A model generated the notes under the pieces. That model ran no database searches, was not told the DNA's origin, and saw only the letters and a list, made by a program, of their open reading frames with translations. Below, piece after piece: positions 48,601 through 60,783 of a DNA stretch of 64,000 nt. A program made the translations under genes and the position numbers. Origin of the DNA: Isoetes taiwanensis (Eukaryota > Streptophyta > Lycopodiopsida > Isoetales > Isoetaceae); assembly GCA_021234155.1 (NCBI GenBank), contig JAJEKV010000424.1, forward strand, positions 62,001 through 126,000, given 5' to 3'. Each line of letters begins with the position of its first letter. The stretch's first letter is position 1.

Positions 48601-49520
48601 AATAAGCCTTGGATAGAGATAAAAATTGAGAATTCACATGCTGTTTCTCAATCCAGTCTCCTTGCCTCGTGCATGCCATTTCAATTTGTTGCAACAAGGA
48701 CAAGAAACATAATGCAATATATATTTCTTCAACTTGTTGAATACCACATGAGCTTTCACCTATTTTCTCACCTCCATCCTACTGATTTTCCTTCATTACT
48801 TCCTCCTGTGCCATGGATTTTTTCCTATCCTCATGTTCTTTAAAGAAACGTGCTTTGGAAGTATTCCTCTTCTATATGTTCATTAGTTCATGCTACCTAC
48901 CATCTAGTCCTCCTTGTTTTCCTTAAGTCTGCATTTCCTACTGGTATCTTCCTATTTTATTATTCTGAACTTGTCTTTCTTATCTGCTAATCATCATTCC
49001 TTTCTCTGTTACTCTTGACAGCCTATTTGTTATTTTCTTGCTGCTACTTATCTTGAATACCAACCTATATTGACGGCTTGCCCAAGTTAAATCCTTAGTC
49101 CTTGTTAAGGTCTTTTGCTAACTTCTATCTAGGATTACAGGTTGCTTATGCTTGCTTGGAAGCTATCTTTATTTGATATCATGACAGCGACTGTTGAAGG
49201 TGAAAGGTATTATTACTCTGAAGGTTGTGAAGAATTGCCTCTCTCATTTTGCCATCCGCAAATTTTCTTTGCCTATATAGGCCCCCCCTCTCTCTCTCTC
49301 TCCCTCCCTCCATCCCTCCCTCCCTCCCTCCCTCTTGCGTCAGCCACATGCTTGCCAAAATACCCATCTCTCGTCCTATACGACTCCTTTCAGAATTATA
49401 CGTATTTTTCTGGGAGGAGAGGAGAGAAGGCTGTCTCTCAAGGTCTAACAGCATCGGTTAGGCCTCAAAATTTGGTTGCCCACCGGAGAACTAGTCTGTC
49501 GATCCATTCCGGTAGGGCAG
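45622..49520. other. Long stretch without a recognised gene
   Basis: A plus-strand frame at 46597-46995 (132 codons, hydrophobic and rich in F, L and V) has no known relative. The minus-strand frame 47917-48375 contains LDPAIIEFLAIRHALQKFAD, which could be an RNase H scrap, but I am not sure. A duplicated 32-base phrase (ACAATCAGTTGTACTC...) lies at about 46973-47056 beside CTACTA and CCACTA triplets. A CTCCCT/TCTC simple repeat lies at 49278-49333. Pyrimidine-rich sequence fills 48480-49100. Confidence 0.4.
46515..46578. other. Perfect 16-bp hairpin
   Basis: CCCGGTTTTGCAGGTG (46515-46530) and CACCTGCAAAACCGGG (46563-46578) pair perfectly around a 32-base loop that itself contains CCGGTTAACGCCGG. 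It stands out in AT-rich surroundings. Its role is unknown. Confidence 0.7.
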
Positions 49521-49524
49521 GTTT

Positions 49525-50927
49525 TTGTGGGATAAGTCCCCTTCAAATTTGAATCGGCCTCCAAAATGTGGGATATTTCTTTCCCTGTTTCTGCTGGTAG
49601 GTAAGCTTTGCGGGATATTTTGTTTGCCATGTTTCTTGCATAGGGTTGCATTTACCGACCGTTCTATCATGGATCTTGTGATTTTCGGCCTGATTGCCAT
49701 GCTTTTGTGGGTTCTTACAATCGGATTTGCTCAGCTTATTAAGCTCAACGAGCTTGAAGGCCCAATGAATCTTTTCGATGGCGATGATTTGCAAGAAAAC
49801 AACAGTTTGTTCTTGTGTGCTACATCAGCTTTGATGTTAGCTAGATCCTGCAGGTTAGAAGGCCTCTGGATTGCTCCAAGTCAAAGAACACAGTGGGATA
49901 CTATAGATAACCGTGCATGGAATTGTCTGCCTTCTTTTGAAGATGATATGTTGCACCAATTTTACGGAATGAAAAGGGTCAGTTTTGAGAGACTGGTCAG
50001 TTTAGTTGTCCCCTATTTGAGTAGGCCAGGGGTTAAGGTTAGGACCCATGTTGATCCTAGGAAGGCTGTTGCCATGGTTCTTTACTTTCTGTCATATGGT
50101 AACATACCTTTGCATGTGGGACAGAGATTTTATGTTGACAAAGCTACAGTGCAGAAATATACTAAGAAAATTACACTAGTGTTGGCCTCGAAGACAATGC
50201 TTTACAAGAGGTTTGTTGCCATGCCTTCTGGAGCAAGACTAACTCAACGTATAAAGGAGTTTCATGATGCAACAGGATTGCCAAATGTATATGGTGATGT
50301 CGATGTCTCCCATATTTTTTTATGGAGGAAACCAAAAAGAGTGAAAAAGGTGATGACTATTACAGTCGACATAAAAGGCACTCATGTCTTTTGCAAGGTA
50401 TTATCACACACAGCAGGTTGTTTATAAATGTCTGTATTACAAGAATAGGATCAGTCCATGATTCAAATCAGTTCAAGAAGAGTTCCATATACAATAAAAT
50501 TGCCTCCAAACTGCAGGAACCAGTAGTAACATTTAGTGGCAAAAAATTGAAGAAAGGTCAACCCACTGAAGACCAAATCTAGGTTAACATTCCTCCACTT
50601 TTACTTGATGATTCTGCCTACGCTGCAAACCCTTCGTTCTGAAAGTGTTTCCACGTAATCATGGTCCTTATGGCAAGTTTAACAAAAGGATTTGCAGGGG
50701 TAGAGTTTGTGTAGAAAATGGGTTTGGGATTGTCAAAGAGAAATTCAGAATTCTCAAACATTTGCCTATGCATGTTGGAAGGCCTCCAAGATCATACATG
50801 CAACTTGTGTGCTTTGGAACTTCTGCATTATGGAAGACATGGGATGGAACATGTTGCCAATTGAAGAAGAACCTGAACCAGTTTATTACTATGAAACTGA
50901 AGCTATGAACATGAGTCCAAAAAAATA
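49525..50927 (+). pseudogene. PIF/Harbinger (HARBI1-like) transposase, broken
   Basis: The frame 49525-50427 carries MKRVSFERLVSLVVPYLSRP, DPRKAVAMVLYFLSYGN and HVGQRFYVDKATVQKYTKK, the helix-turn-helix-like N-terminal half of DDE_Tnp_4 transposases. GDVDVSHIFLWRKP (near 50294) holds the first catalytic Asp. GSVHDSNQFKKSSIYNKIAS (near 50450, another frame) holds the second, and CVENGFGIVKEKFRILKHL (near 50710, a third frame) the Glu. All three catalytic residues survive, but the frames are shifted at least twice and a stop lies near 50580. A GT at 50398 could mark an intron, which would explain one shift. No terminal repeats were identified, so a decayed domesticated gene is also possible. 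Confidence 0.8.
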
Positions 50928-50935
50928 AAGAGATT

Positions 50936-52504
50936 AGATGAGGCATGTGTTGTTTAAGAACTTGGACGGCCATGTGTTGCTGTAGAATTTTATAATTCTG
51001 TCAACATAGTTTTTTATAATCTTTATATAGTACTAAAACCGAAATAAGATGATAGTTTGTGCGCGATCTTAGCCGTTGGTTTTGTTGTGTTTCCTAACTT
51101 TCATTTTGGGCCCTTTAATAGTTAGTTATTTATTTTGCCATTTTTTGTTAGATCAATGCATACGATGTGCAACGGCAAAGCAGAAAGGTTTTTTTCTACA
51201 CATCTCACATGTCGCTTTGCTTGGCGACCCCATTTTTGTTGTTTTAGTTTCGTTTATCCATGGACTGATATGTTATTTTCAATGCAGTAAGGGTTTTCAA
51301 TGCAGTAAGGGTTTGCAATAAAATCCAACTTTGAAAGTGTTGCATATGAACAATACACAGCTTTGTTCCTTGCTCTTTTGAAATTCGAAATGGAAATTCT
51401 TCTTTTCTTGAGCAAGAGGTGAGTTGCATATGACAATTTTGATCCTCATACTCATGCATGGTAATCCTTCAACATTGTAAATTACTGCAAGTTTGTTTAC
51501 AATAAGGAACGGTTGAAAGGGAGATTTGAAGCAAAACCAGCTTCAAAACAACCTCTGATTCTTTAAAGCTTTGCCAATGGTCTATCAAAGAGAAGGTACA
51601 ACATCTGATTCTTTAAATCTCTGCCAATGGCCTATCAAAGAGTAGGTTCTATGTGCACTTCAATAAGGCCCATTTTTTCCTATTGTGGCTTACCATTTTG
51701 TTCTTAGACAAATGCTGATGTAATAGTATCAACCTTGGCAAGAGTTCTTCCATCATTATAATACAGAAATGGAAGTTAATGGCAATGCAGTAAGGACATT
51801 CATACGAAAACAATTGTTGAGTTTGTTGATGCTTAGATGCAACTACACAATTCGTTGTGAATTTTGAATGTATATCTTGGATATAGCCAGCGTAATTATC
51901 TCTATATTTATGTTGGCATGGCATGAGGCACAATCCAGTGAAAAGATTGTAATAAAGTCAGTTGGTTGTTTGGCTGGACAGTCTGCTTGCATTAGATAAA
52001 GGTTCTGGAGCTTGTTGGCTAAATTGTTTCTTCACTTGCAGATGGGACAGAAGGCATCTCTTTACTACTCTGAGACTACTCTGTTTATCTTCTTTACCGG
52101 CATGTTGTTGATCCTCTCCATGGACAGTAGCCTTGGAGCATGTTTGTTCTTCTGGATGGTAGCTCAACCGATTGGCGTGTTTCTTTAAGATTTTTTTCCA
52201 AGATGATGGTTTCTTTGTTTGGAAAGCAGCCTTTTGGTCAAGTTTTCCAGGAAGAGAGGTCGACTTAAAATAATCTGGATACTGAACCTTTAAACACTCA
52301 AAATACTCGTAAAATTCTTTTCTCAGGTTCAAATACTAGGCTTCATGAGATATGCTGCCTTCGTGAGAATATATTTTGGATATGTTGTCTTCAAGAACTA
52401 ATTCTATAGGTAGCATTATCTCAGAAATTGAAGTCAAGTATTTCAAGACAATGCTATTATTTGAAAGACAATGCTATTATGGGAATTAGAATCTTTGCTC
52501 GCAT
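50936..52504. other. Noncoding with short tandem duplications
   Basis: CAATGCAGTAAGGGTTT is doubled at 51282-51317. A unit of about 52 bases (CATCTGATTCTTTAAA, GCCAATGG, CTATCAAAGAG) is doubled at about 51548-51648. The minus-strand frame at 51958-52332 (124 codons, KKPSSWKKILKKHANRLSYH) is not recognised. Confidence 0.5.
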
Positions 52505-53325
52505 AAGCATAAAGCCATGTCATTCATCCATGCGGCTTACTAGCAATGTAGATAATCTATGGGTCCTAGTTGATGAGACCAGAAAATAACGCTGTCTATC
52601 CCAATCTTGGTTTACATTAATGCGATAGGCACCTTGGCTATACCTATTATGATGCATCTTCGTGCTATTTTATTGGACTTCCACAGATAAGTCTTGTACT
52701 CTGTTAGTGGAGTTATATTGCAAAGGCCCCAAGCCTTTGTAGAAGATCACTGGCCTATGTATGTTCATTTATTCTTGTTCTTGTTCTTGTTCTTGTTCTT
52801 GTTCTTGTTCTTGTTCTTGTTCTTGTTCTTGTTCTTGTTCTTGTTCTTGTTCTTGTTCTTGTGGCTGGATTGTTTACAGCAAAAACGGTGGAGTCCTTAT
52901 AGCAAAGGCAGTGGTACTTTGGCAGTCGAAGGTGGGTTTGCAAATGCATTCAGCATGCTATCAAATGTTGGAAAGCAGTCACATGCAGCATGAGAGATAC
53001 TCAATTCTATAGCAGTTGATGCATGTTGAATTGATACAAATAGTTTTGACCCTGTGCATTCTCTTTATATATGTAGGTTGGGCAACATTGGTTGGCTTGC
53101 ACTTCTTGATTCCTCATTAGCAAGGTTGCAGCAGAGGTATCAGAGTGGACTTATGGAAGCTCAGTATAAAAGGCTAAGGGCTACATCAGAGGCTCTCAAA
53201 AGTATGAAAGTTCTAAGTTTACAAGCATGGGATTGGTTTTCTCCTGTTGTTGTGGCAACACCAACTTGTACAGCGGCAACATTGAATTTCGTAAAATGTG
53301 GCTTTTTATGAATTGTAGTGTTGGT
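52505..53325 (+). pseudogene. ABCC transporter gene fragment, copy 1
   Basis: Two exon-like pieces of the first membrane domain of an ABCC (MRP) transporter. Near 52915-53010 the sequence reads AFSMLSNVGKQSHAA, like the SA....LS...RQSH..GEI.N..AVD segment. After an intron-like stretch ending TATATATGTAG (about 53079), 53083-53311 reads LARLQQRYQSGLMEAQYKRL and RATSEALKSMKVLSLQAW, the highly typical ABCC loop (LQ..YQ..IMEAQ..RM.ATSEALK.MK.L.LQAW). WFSPVVVAT follows. ABCC proteins export conjugates or fill vacuoles. No nucleotide-binding domain follows, so this is a fragment. Confidence 0.75.
52772..52862. repeat. TTCTTG hexanucleotide repeat
   Basis: About 15 uninterrupted TTCTTG units. The homologous place in the second ABCC fragment copy (about 54300) has only about two units, so the array expanded after duplication (or contracted there). 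Apparent reading frames of alternating residues are repeat artefacts. Confidence 0.95.
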
Positions 53326-53520
53326 TTTGGGGTTTCAGGTTTAAAACAGAAGAATCTACTAGCTAGCACTTATCTCTCTCTTCTTGCTTTGGAAATAGTT
53401 TCAATAGCATTACTCCTGAAGGACTTGGCCATTTCACAAAGGTATAGAAACTTGAGCTCAGCCACAAGAGCCTTGCGTGAAGTGTTTCCAGCCTTTGAGT
53501 TTGACAATGGAAGAGGTTAA
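53326..53520 (+). other. Unidentified open frame end
   Basis: The frame ending at 53520 has LLASTYLSLLALEIVSIALL followed by AISQRYRNLSSATRALREVF. I do not recognise it. It follows the ABCC exon but does not look like the next ABCC segment. Confidence 0.25.
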
Positions 53521-54049
53521 TAACCCTGGATCTGAGTTACAATGCTTTACCAGGAAAACTTTCTACAAAACTTGGGAGTTTACTTGGCAACGTCGTATCT
53601 TCTCGCAATAGGAAAATTCCAGCTAATGTAGATTTATTCTTACAATAACGTGACAATATCAACCATCCTGCATTTCCATTGTCTCAATGCATGCTTTGAT
53701 GGTAAGCCTTCTCCTTTGCAACCTTGCGTATGGAAATTTAGCTCCATAAGCTTCTGATATCTTTCTTTTCTTTTCCACACTGTGAAAGGCGCAGAGATGA
53801 TAGCATATGGATGGTTAATATTAATATCTACAGAATTCTCATCACTTACAGCTGAAAAGGCTTGCACAATCTTAATCCCTCTATAGTTTACATATTGCTT
53901 TGAAAATTTTAAACTTGCCTACCATTTGCTATCATGTCAATAACCTGCCTGCTTTCTGGCTTCTTTCAAAAACTATTATCACATTTTAATGCACAATCAC
54001 ATTTCATGAAGCACGTTAGGCAATGCTAATATTTGAAACACAATGGCAT

Positions 54050-54770
54050 GTCATTCATCCATGCGGCTTATTGGTAATGTAGATATTCTATGGTTCTCTT
54101 GGTTGATGAGACCAGAAAATAACACTACCTATCCCAATCTTGGTTTACATCAATGTGACTGGCACATTAGATATATCTATTCTGAAGCATCTTCTTGCTA
54201 TTTTGTTGGACTTCCATAGATAAATCTTGCACTCTGTTTTTGGAGTTAGAATGCAAAACCCCAAGCCTTTCTAGAAGATCACTGCTCCATGTATGTTTGT
54301 TTCTTCTTGTTCTTGTGGCTGCACTGTTTATAGCAAAAATGATGGAGTCCTTATCGCAAAGGCAGTGGTACTTTGGCAGTCGAAGGGCAAGTTGCAAATG
54401 CATTAAGCATACTATCAAATGTTGGAAGGCAATCACATCCAGCAGGAGAGATACTCAATATGTGGCACTTGATGCATGTCAAATTGGATAATTCTCTTAC
54501 GAACAACTCCTTTATAAATATTCTGTATATTCTCTTTATATCTGTAGGCTGGGCAACATTGGCTGGCTTGTACTTTTTGATTCCCCATGAGCAAGGTTAG
54601 CAGAGATATCAGAGTGGATTTATGGAAGCAGTATGAAGGGCTAAGGGCTACATCAGAGGCCCTCAAAAGCATGAAAGTTCTAAATCTACAAGCATGGGAG
54701 GAAATCATTCAATTCTTTGATCTTTAGTTCTCTCCGGTAGCTATAGCAACATCAACTTTTGTTGCCTGCT
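54050..54770 (+). pseudogene. ABCC transporter gene fragment, copy 2
   Basis: Alignable with 52505-53325 over its length by eye, with many substitutions and small indels. Shared phrases include CATTCATCCATGCGGCTTA, GTTGATGAGACCAGAAAATA and GGCAGTGGTACTTTGGCAGT. The coding signature SNVGRQSHPAGEILNMW is clearer here, and the second exon (54555-54700) keeps ATCAGAGGCCCTCAAAAGCA, but its frame is shifted. Both copies are dead. Confidence 0.75.
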
Positions 54771-55804
54771 GGCTAACAAAAATTATCCATCAAATTAGGA
54801 TTAATTTTATATATTTGGAGTGTTAAAACTTATAATTAATCTTATATAACAGTGGCTTTGTAAGTACCCTAATAGGTTTAAAATCCAGAACATAATTAGC
54901 CTGTTTTCCGGTTGCCATTGGAAGCCTTCCTACTGAAAAAGGAATTCGGCTCTCATCATTGGAAAGATTAAGCGCTGAAGATAATTTATCTGGAGGTTAG
55001 GTTTTTATGCCTGTATTTCTCTTGATTTTAAGGTGCTTTTTAATGCATTATTATCTTCTAATTGTCTACTATGAAGGTGGATTAGACAAACAACTCCAAT
55101 TCTTGTAAGTGTTCCAGAAGAGGACATCCAATTGTCCTCAATATTCTGTGGATCCTTGCTGAAATAACCATATTATTTTTTGTTATAATTGATGCAATGT
55201 TGTGTCTACTAACTTTGAACTTGTTTGAGCGTGACTTACCTTTGTATACCTCATGGTTTAGAACTCTGAAAAACAGGATAGAAGCAAGTATTTGCATTAG
55301 GAAAGTCGTCATTTGTGCTCTATATAAATTCTAGATACTGTAGTTTGTTTTTTCAGTTTCTGCCTCCAAGCGTAGCACCTTCTATTTGTTCTTGCTAGCA
55401 ATGACAGCTTAGATTTCTTTAAGTCTCTTCCATTAAACTTCCTCTCTGAACTCTAAGACATGGAAGCAAGTATGTGCACAACGCTATCTTCTATCTTGTT
55501 CTTTAGTCTACAACTAATAAATGTTATTGTACCAAGGTTTTGAATGTGTCAAATGTTTGTTTTAGATTCCTTTCATTGCAAGTGTAGCTGTGATCTATGG
55601 GAATTATAAACATGTAGTGATGCAACAGAGTTATAGAAGACACATTTTTGGATGGGTTGCTGGCACAACACCTTATATAGTTTCTTGTCATGGTCAATAG
55701 ATCCCATTATGCCACATTCCACATTCCTACGCAAGTGACTATGATAAAATATTCATCTGCATTCTAAACTAGGCTATAAATGTTCTACGACAAGCAAACA
55801 TTAT
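54771..55804. other. No recognised gene
   Basis: AT-rich. The phrase SLERLSAEDN, readable near 54956-54985, could be a trace of an ABCC linker, but this is too short to call. Confidence 0.3.
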
Positions 55805-57604
55805 TTGGAAATGTTGGTTTGGTCTAATATTAATGCTAAGGTCTTGTGGGAAGGAAAGAGATGGCATGCTTGCATAGTGAAAGACGGATTAGAGGAGGAT
55901 ACTTACTTAGATCACCATCTTATGGAAATGTATAGAAGGTCTGGAAGTGTGCAAGATGCAAGGGCAGTTTTTAACAGCAGTGGAATGCTATGATTGGATA
56001 TTGTTGTCGTTCTATTATTTTCAAAAATGCTGGCTCAACATGCGAATCCAAATGCAGTAACTTTTATTATCATGCTACCTGCATGTACAGGCTCTGCAGC
56101 TCTAGGAGAAGATCTTTCATGCACATCTATAATAAAAAATGGGATATAGATGGATTCTGGTGGTCTAACTGTGCTCATGAATATGTGTCGTCAATGTGGG
56201 TATGTTGAAAAGGCACTTCTTATATTTACCAAGATGAGTCATCGAAATCATTTGACATGGAACACCACCATCGCGGCGTCTGTAGAGAATAAACAGAAGA
56301 ATCATTTATCCTCTATCAAATAATGCGTGGAGAGGGAATACTATCGAACAAGATAGCTTTTATAAGCATCCTTAATGCTTGTGATGACCCTGAAATTATT
56401 ACAGAAGGCAGGCTAATTCCTGCAAATATCCTAACTTTTGCAATTGAGGCAGAGAATCTTGTTGGGACTTCTCTTATTAACATGTACGAAAATGCCATAG
56501 TGTAGAAAGGTAGACATTTAATAAGATAAAGCAAAAACATCTGGTGTCCTGGACAACTCTGATTGCAATCTGTTCTCATGGTGGGCTTAGAAAAGAGGCC
56601 ATCCAACTTTTGACCAAATGAAGGAAGAGGGTATAAAGCCTGATGAAATAAGTTATGTCAGTGTCCTTGATGCATGTGCCTACACTAGCAGATGGCAGGT
56701 TGCTGCATACTCTTATTATTGATTCTGATCTAGAATTAAACATTGTTGCGGCCATTGCACTTCTGAATATGTATAGTAAATGTGGGGGGCTGAGAGGTGC
56801 ACATATAATTTTTCATAAGGTGAATCAAAGGGATGCTATCTTGTGGAATGCCATGATCGGCAACATGACCACGTGGAAGGAGCCCTTCATGTTTTCTAGC
56901 AAATGAAGTGAGTAGGCATCAAGCCTGACCATGTGACCTTTATTAATGTTCTATGTGCATGTGTACATTGGGTTGAGGTACTTCATTTCCATGGGCAATG
57001 AGCATGGCATTACACCAACATCTGAACCTTACGGCTGCATTGTTGACCTTGTGCAAGCAGGAATGCTTGATGAAGCAACGGGGGAAAAGGGCTGTTGAAA
57101 AGGCTATTGAGTTGGATCCAAAAATTTCTGGAACATGTGTTATTTTGTCTAACATTCTTGCAGGAGAGGAATTAGTGAAGTTGAGGGAAATGCTAAGAGG
57201 AACAAGGCAATGAGCTGGATTGAAGCTAAGGGAAGATGCTATATTGCTTTTGGGAGATGGACCATGCAATCAAATGCATGAAATATCTACCATGCTCAAG
57301 AAGTTGAGACTGGTGGAAGAGGCACAATATATATTGTTGGCGGATGTTGTGCTGCATGACATAAAGGAGGAACAAGACCAAGATCTTATTTGGTTGCACA
57401 GTGAAAAGTTGGCATTATCATATATGCTCATAAGCACAACCATGGGTCACCAATACACATTATTAAGAACATTAGAACCTGTGATCATTGCCATGCTTTC
57501 CTAAAAGTTATATCCAAAGTTTTGTACGAGATATTATGTTAAAAGATCTATTTTGGATGCATCAGTTTAAGGATAGTTTATGCTCATGTGGAGATCATTG
57601 GTGA
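55805..57604 (+). pseudogene. DYW-class PPR protein, broken
   Basis: PLS-type PPR repeats run through shifting frames: KRWHACIVKDGLEEDTYLDH, LMEMYRRSGSVQDARAVF, NPNAVTFIIMLPACTGSAAL, GRLLHTLIIDSDLELNIVAA, LLNMYSKCGGLRGAHIIF and KPDHVTFINVLCACVHW. The DYW deaminase-like end is visible: the HSEKLA zinc-ligand motif near 57402, then CDHCHAFLKVISK near 57480, and finally KDSLCSCGDHW followed by TGA at 57602-57604. DYW PPR proteins edit C to U in organelle RNAs. At least five frame changes or stops make this a pseudogene. The terminal DHW in place of DYW is a known variant. Confidence 0.8.
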
Positions 57605-57939
57605 TGATTTGGCAATCAAAGAAGGCGCACGGCTTGCACAGTCTTAATCCCGTTGCAGTTTACATTGCTTTGAAAATTTTAAACTTGCTTTGTACAAGTG
57701 GCTTGCTAAGGCGATTTGTTATCATGTCAATAACCTGGATGCTTTCTAGCTTCTATTGTGAAGCCCGTTGCCTTGATCACATAAGGTTCATGAAGCACTT
57801 TAGGCTTTGCCTTCGTCAACCTATGATTGAGAAGTTCTAACATGTTTACAATATGCGCATATCGACATATAAAATGCACGAATTTTTTAGGGTTTTAGTT
57901 TTTTTTCTTAAGCTTCAAATGCATATCCAACCAAAGCAA

Positions 57940-60657
57940 AAATAAATTCGAGAGCCCAATTATCTTTTTTAATGAATGGCTCCCTGGTAATTTCTTCCAT
58001 TTGGCTAGAGGGGTTAGGCAGGGCTGTCCTTTAGCGCCTTATCTGTTCATTATTGTAGCTGGTCTCCTAATTAAGGCTGTCAACCATCAACAGAGCTTAG
58101 AAAATATTAGAGGCCTTATCTTGCCTGATAATATCTCCACCATGGACATCCTGCAATATGCTGATGATACTTTCTGCTTTCTTAACCATGATTTGCAGAA
58201 TATCTCCTTCTTCTTGAGTATTTTGAATAGTGTTGCCTCTTGTATTAAGATGAACTTATCTAAAAGTGTCATTATTGGGGAGAATTTACAGGGGGGTATT
58301 CTTGGAATTAAGTGTATAAATTCTATGCAGACTACAAAGCTTCTAGGGATGCCTCTCTCCTTGGACAGCAATCTAAAAGGGCTTTGGTCTCCCACTGTCT
58401 CTAGAGTTAAGAAAAAGCTTAATAGCTATGGGAACTGCATTTCTCTAACTGGGAGAACTATCATTGTCAACTCTGTTATTGCTAGTTCTCATATTTATTT
58501 CTCCTCTGCTCTTCTTGCTCCAAAGTGTATCCACCTTCAGCTTGAGAAAGGTGAAATACACCTTCATTTGGGGGAAGAATCATATGGTTAACTGAAATAC
58601 TGTTACTATACTGAAATATGACGTGGACTGGGCTGCAAGAACTTGTATCTTCAGGGTTGTGCTCTAGCTGGAAAATACATCTGGAAGACTCTTTTTGGGC
58701 CAAAGAATCCAGCTTCAATTTTCATTAAACATTGGCTTCTTAAAAGCAAACTTAAAGGACAATCTTCAATTGCTCATTCCTTTCCTCACTCCATCTTCAA
58801 TGATTTGCATCCTGCCAGTAATACCTCCCCTCTTATGAGAAATATTATTACAGCTTTGAATGAGGTGAGAGTTGCTTTTCAGTATAAAAATATTGATGCC
58901 CTTAATTCTTCTAATATCTTTTGGAATCCTGTGCTAGCTGACAAAAATAACACCCCTTTGGCTATTGCTCATCCTAGAATTTACAAAAAGTGGACAGAGA
59001 CCAATATCAATAGCATGGGTGATTTATACTTTAATCAAAGAATGATTACTTGGACGAGACTGAAGATTAAGGTCAGGGGCACTTCATCAGATAAAACTTT
59101 GTACATTCACTTAAAGAATATGATCTCTAATCTTACTATTGGTAACATTGTTGAATCTCCAGATTGAACTCAATGGAAAAGTTGGTTATAAGGTGTCTTC
59201 TGTTTATAAGTTCCTGGCTACTCCCTCTATGCCTCCTAAAGATAAAATTAGGTGGAACATCCCTGATAATGCTATTAGTAGCCTTTTCCATAATATCTGG
59301 AACCTATTGTTCGCCTAAAATTGCTTTCTTTATTTGGATCTTATCTAATAAAAGTGTTCCTAATCTGATATCCTATTCTAAGCATCGTGGCTTTAACCTC
59401 AACAATGATGCTTCAATAGATTCAAATTGCCCTCTCAATTGCAGTCAGTCAGAGAATGACTCATATCTTCACTGTCCTTAAGCTGGGACCCTTTTGGAAT
59501 TGGTTTCAAAATGTGTTCAATATTCCCAAACTTACAGATTTTATTCCTTTTCTTACCAATAATGATCCATTAGCACTATCTGTTATATCACCTTATGGAA
59601 TATTTTGAATCAAAGGAACAAATGGCTATTTGAAAAGAAAAATTATTCTTTAGTATGGTTGAAATTGCATGTTAAATATGACATAGAATCTGTTGCGAGC
59701 TCTCACAGGAACAAATGCCAAAACTTGGAGAGGGTATATGATGCCAAATGGAATAACATTGGAGCTTTTCAAGGAACCTATTATTTATTTTTGCTTAAAA
59801 TCATTTTTATGCGCATACTAATTCATAATTTTTCTGTGCTAGACTATCTGGTGTTTTATAAATCAAGATTCAATTGGGACTTTGAACCATCTGATCGATA
59901 AGTTGTTTGCAAGCCTACGTTATTCAAGCAGATTGTTCAGCAGATCGATTCTTGTGTGGGGCAAGCTAGCAGAGATAGATATTTTCCGAGATCCACAGCT
60001 ATTCCTCGTAAGGAGAAACACTGGACCGTGGAATACTGCAGTGCAACCTATCATATAGTCACTCTTTTTTGGTTAATATTAATGTTCAATCAGCAGATGA
60101 TAGATGGTCACTTTGAGCAGTACAAAGAATGCTATTATTTCCACAAGTTAATGCTGATCTTTATGCCTCAATGCTCGTGTTATTTGCAACATGTAAGCCA
60201 GATGAGATGATTGAAAAGGTAGCTTGGGGAAGTGATGGTAACTTTATCATCCAACCAGATGTTTGGAAAGACCTCTCTTTTCTAGAAATCTATCACTTCT
60301 GCAATTAATAGCCGTCACCTGATCCTTTGCAGACTTTTTTCTAACATCTTCATTTTTGGCTTCTTAATATCTACAGGATTTTTGTGAAGAGCCAGCTACT
60401 ATGGCTTTCTACAGATTGCCTTGGATTGAAAAAGTTATTTCTCTGAAAACCTTGTTGCTCCAATTCTCTGTCATTTTCAATGTTCAGATGGACTTCTCCA
60501 CCTGTGAACCAGTTATCTGTATTCCAGTATTCTATAAACTGGATTCTAATCCATGTTTCTTTTTAATCATGGATAGTCTTACTTTTGTACTTAATTTCCT
60601 TTAATAATGAATTAAAAGTCTCACTCCTTCAAAAAAATAAAAATAAAAAAAATAAAC
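57940..60657 (+). mobile_element. L1-like LINE, 5'-truncated, with poly(A)
   Basis: Reverse transcriptase starts at LARGVRQGCPLAPYLFIIVA (about 57996) and continues with MDILQYADDTFCFLNHD (catalytic ADD, about 58160), MNLSKSVII and GMPLSL. The zinc-binding C-terminal part is at 58643-59480 (NPASIFIKHWLLKSKLKG, APKIAFFIWILSNKSVPNL, CPLNCSQSENDSYLHC) and NQRNKWLFEKKNYSLVWLKL follows. It ends with an A-rich tail at about 60632-60657. Endonuclease and the start of the reverse transcriptase are missing, and frames are shifted at several points. Confidence 0.85.
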
Positions 60658-60783
60658 AGTGAAGTAAATCTAAGTTGGCATATAAGTTAACTTGTTGAAA
60701 ACAGTTAAGGCTTCTTAAAGATTTTTCCTATGTGTATGATCTGGATGTAATGCCACTGATCTAATATTGTTGATGTAAAGGAA

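Noticed and set aside
52694-53012. Open frames with alternating Phe/Leu, Ser/Cys or Arg/Thr
   Set aside because: They arise from the TTCTTG array.
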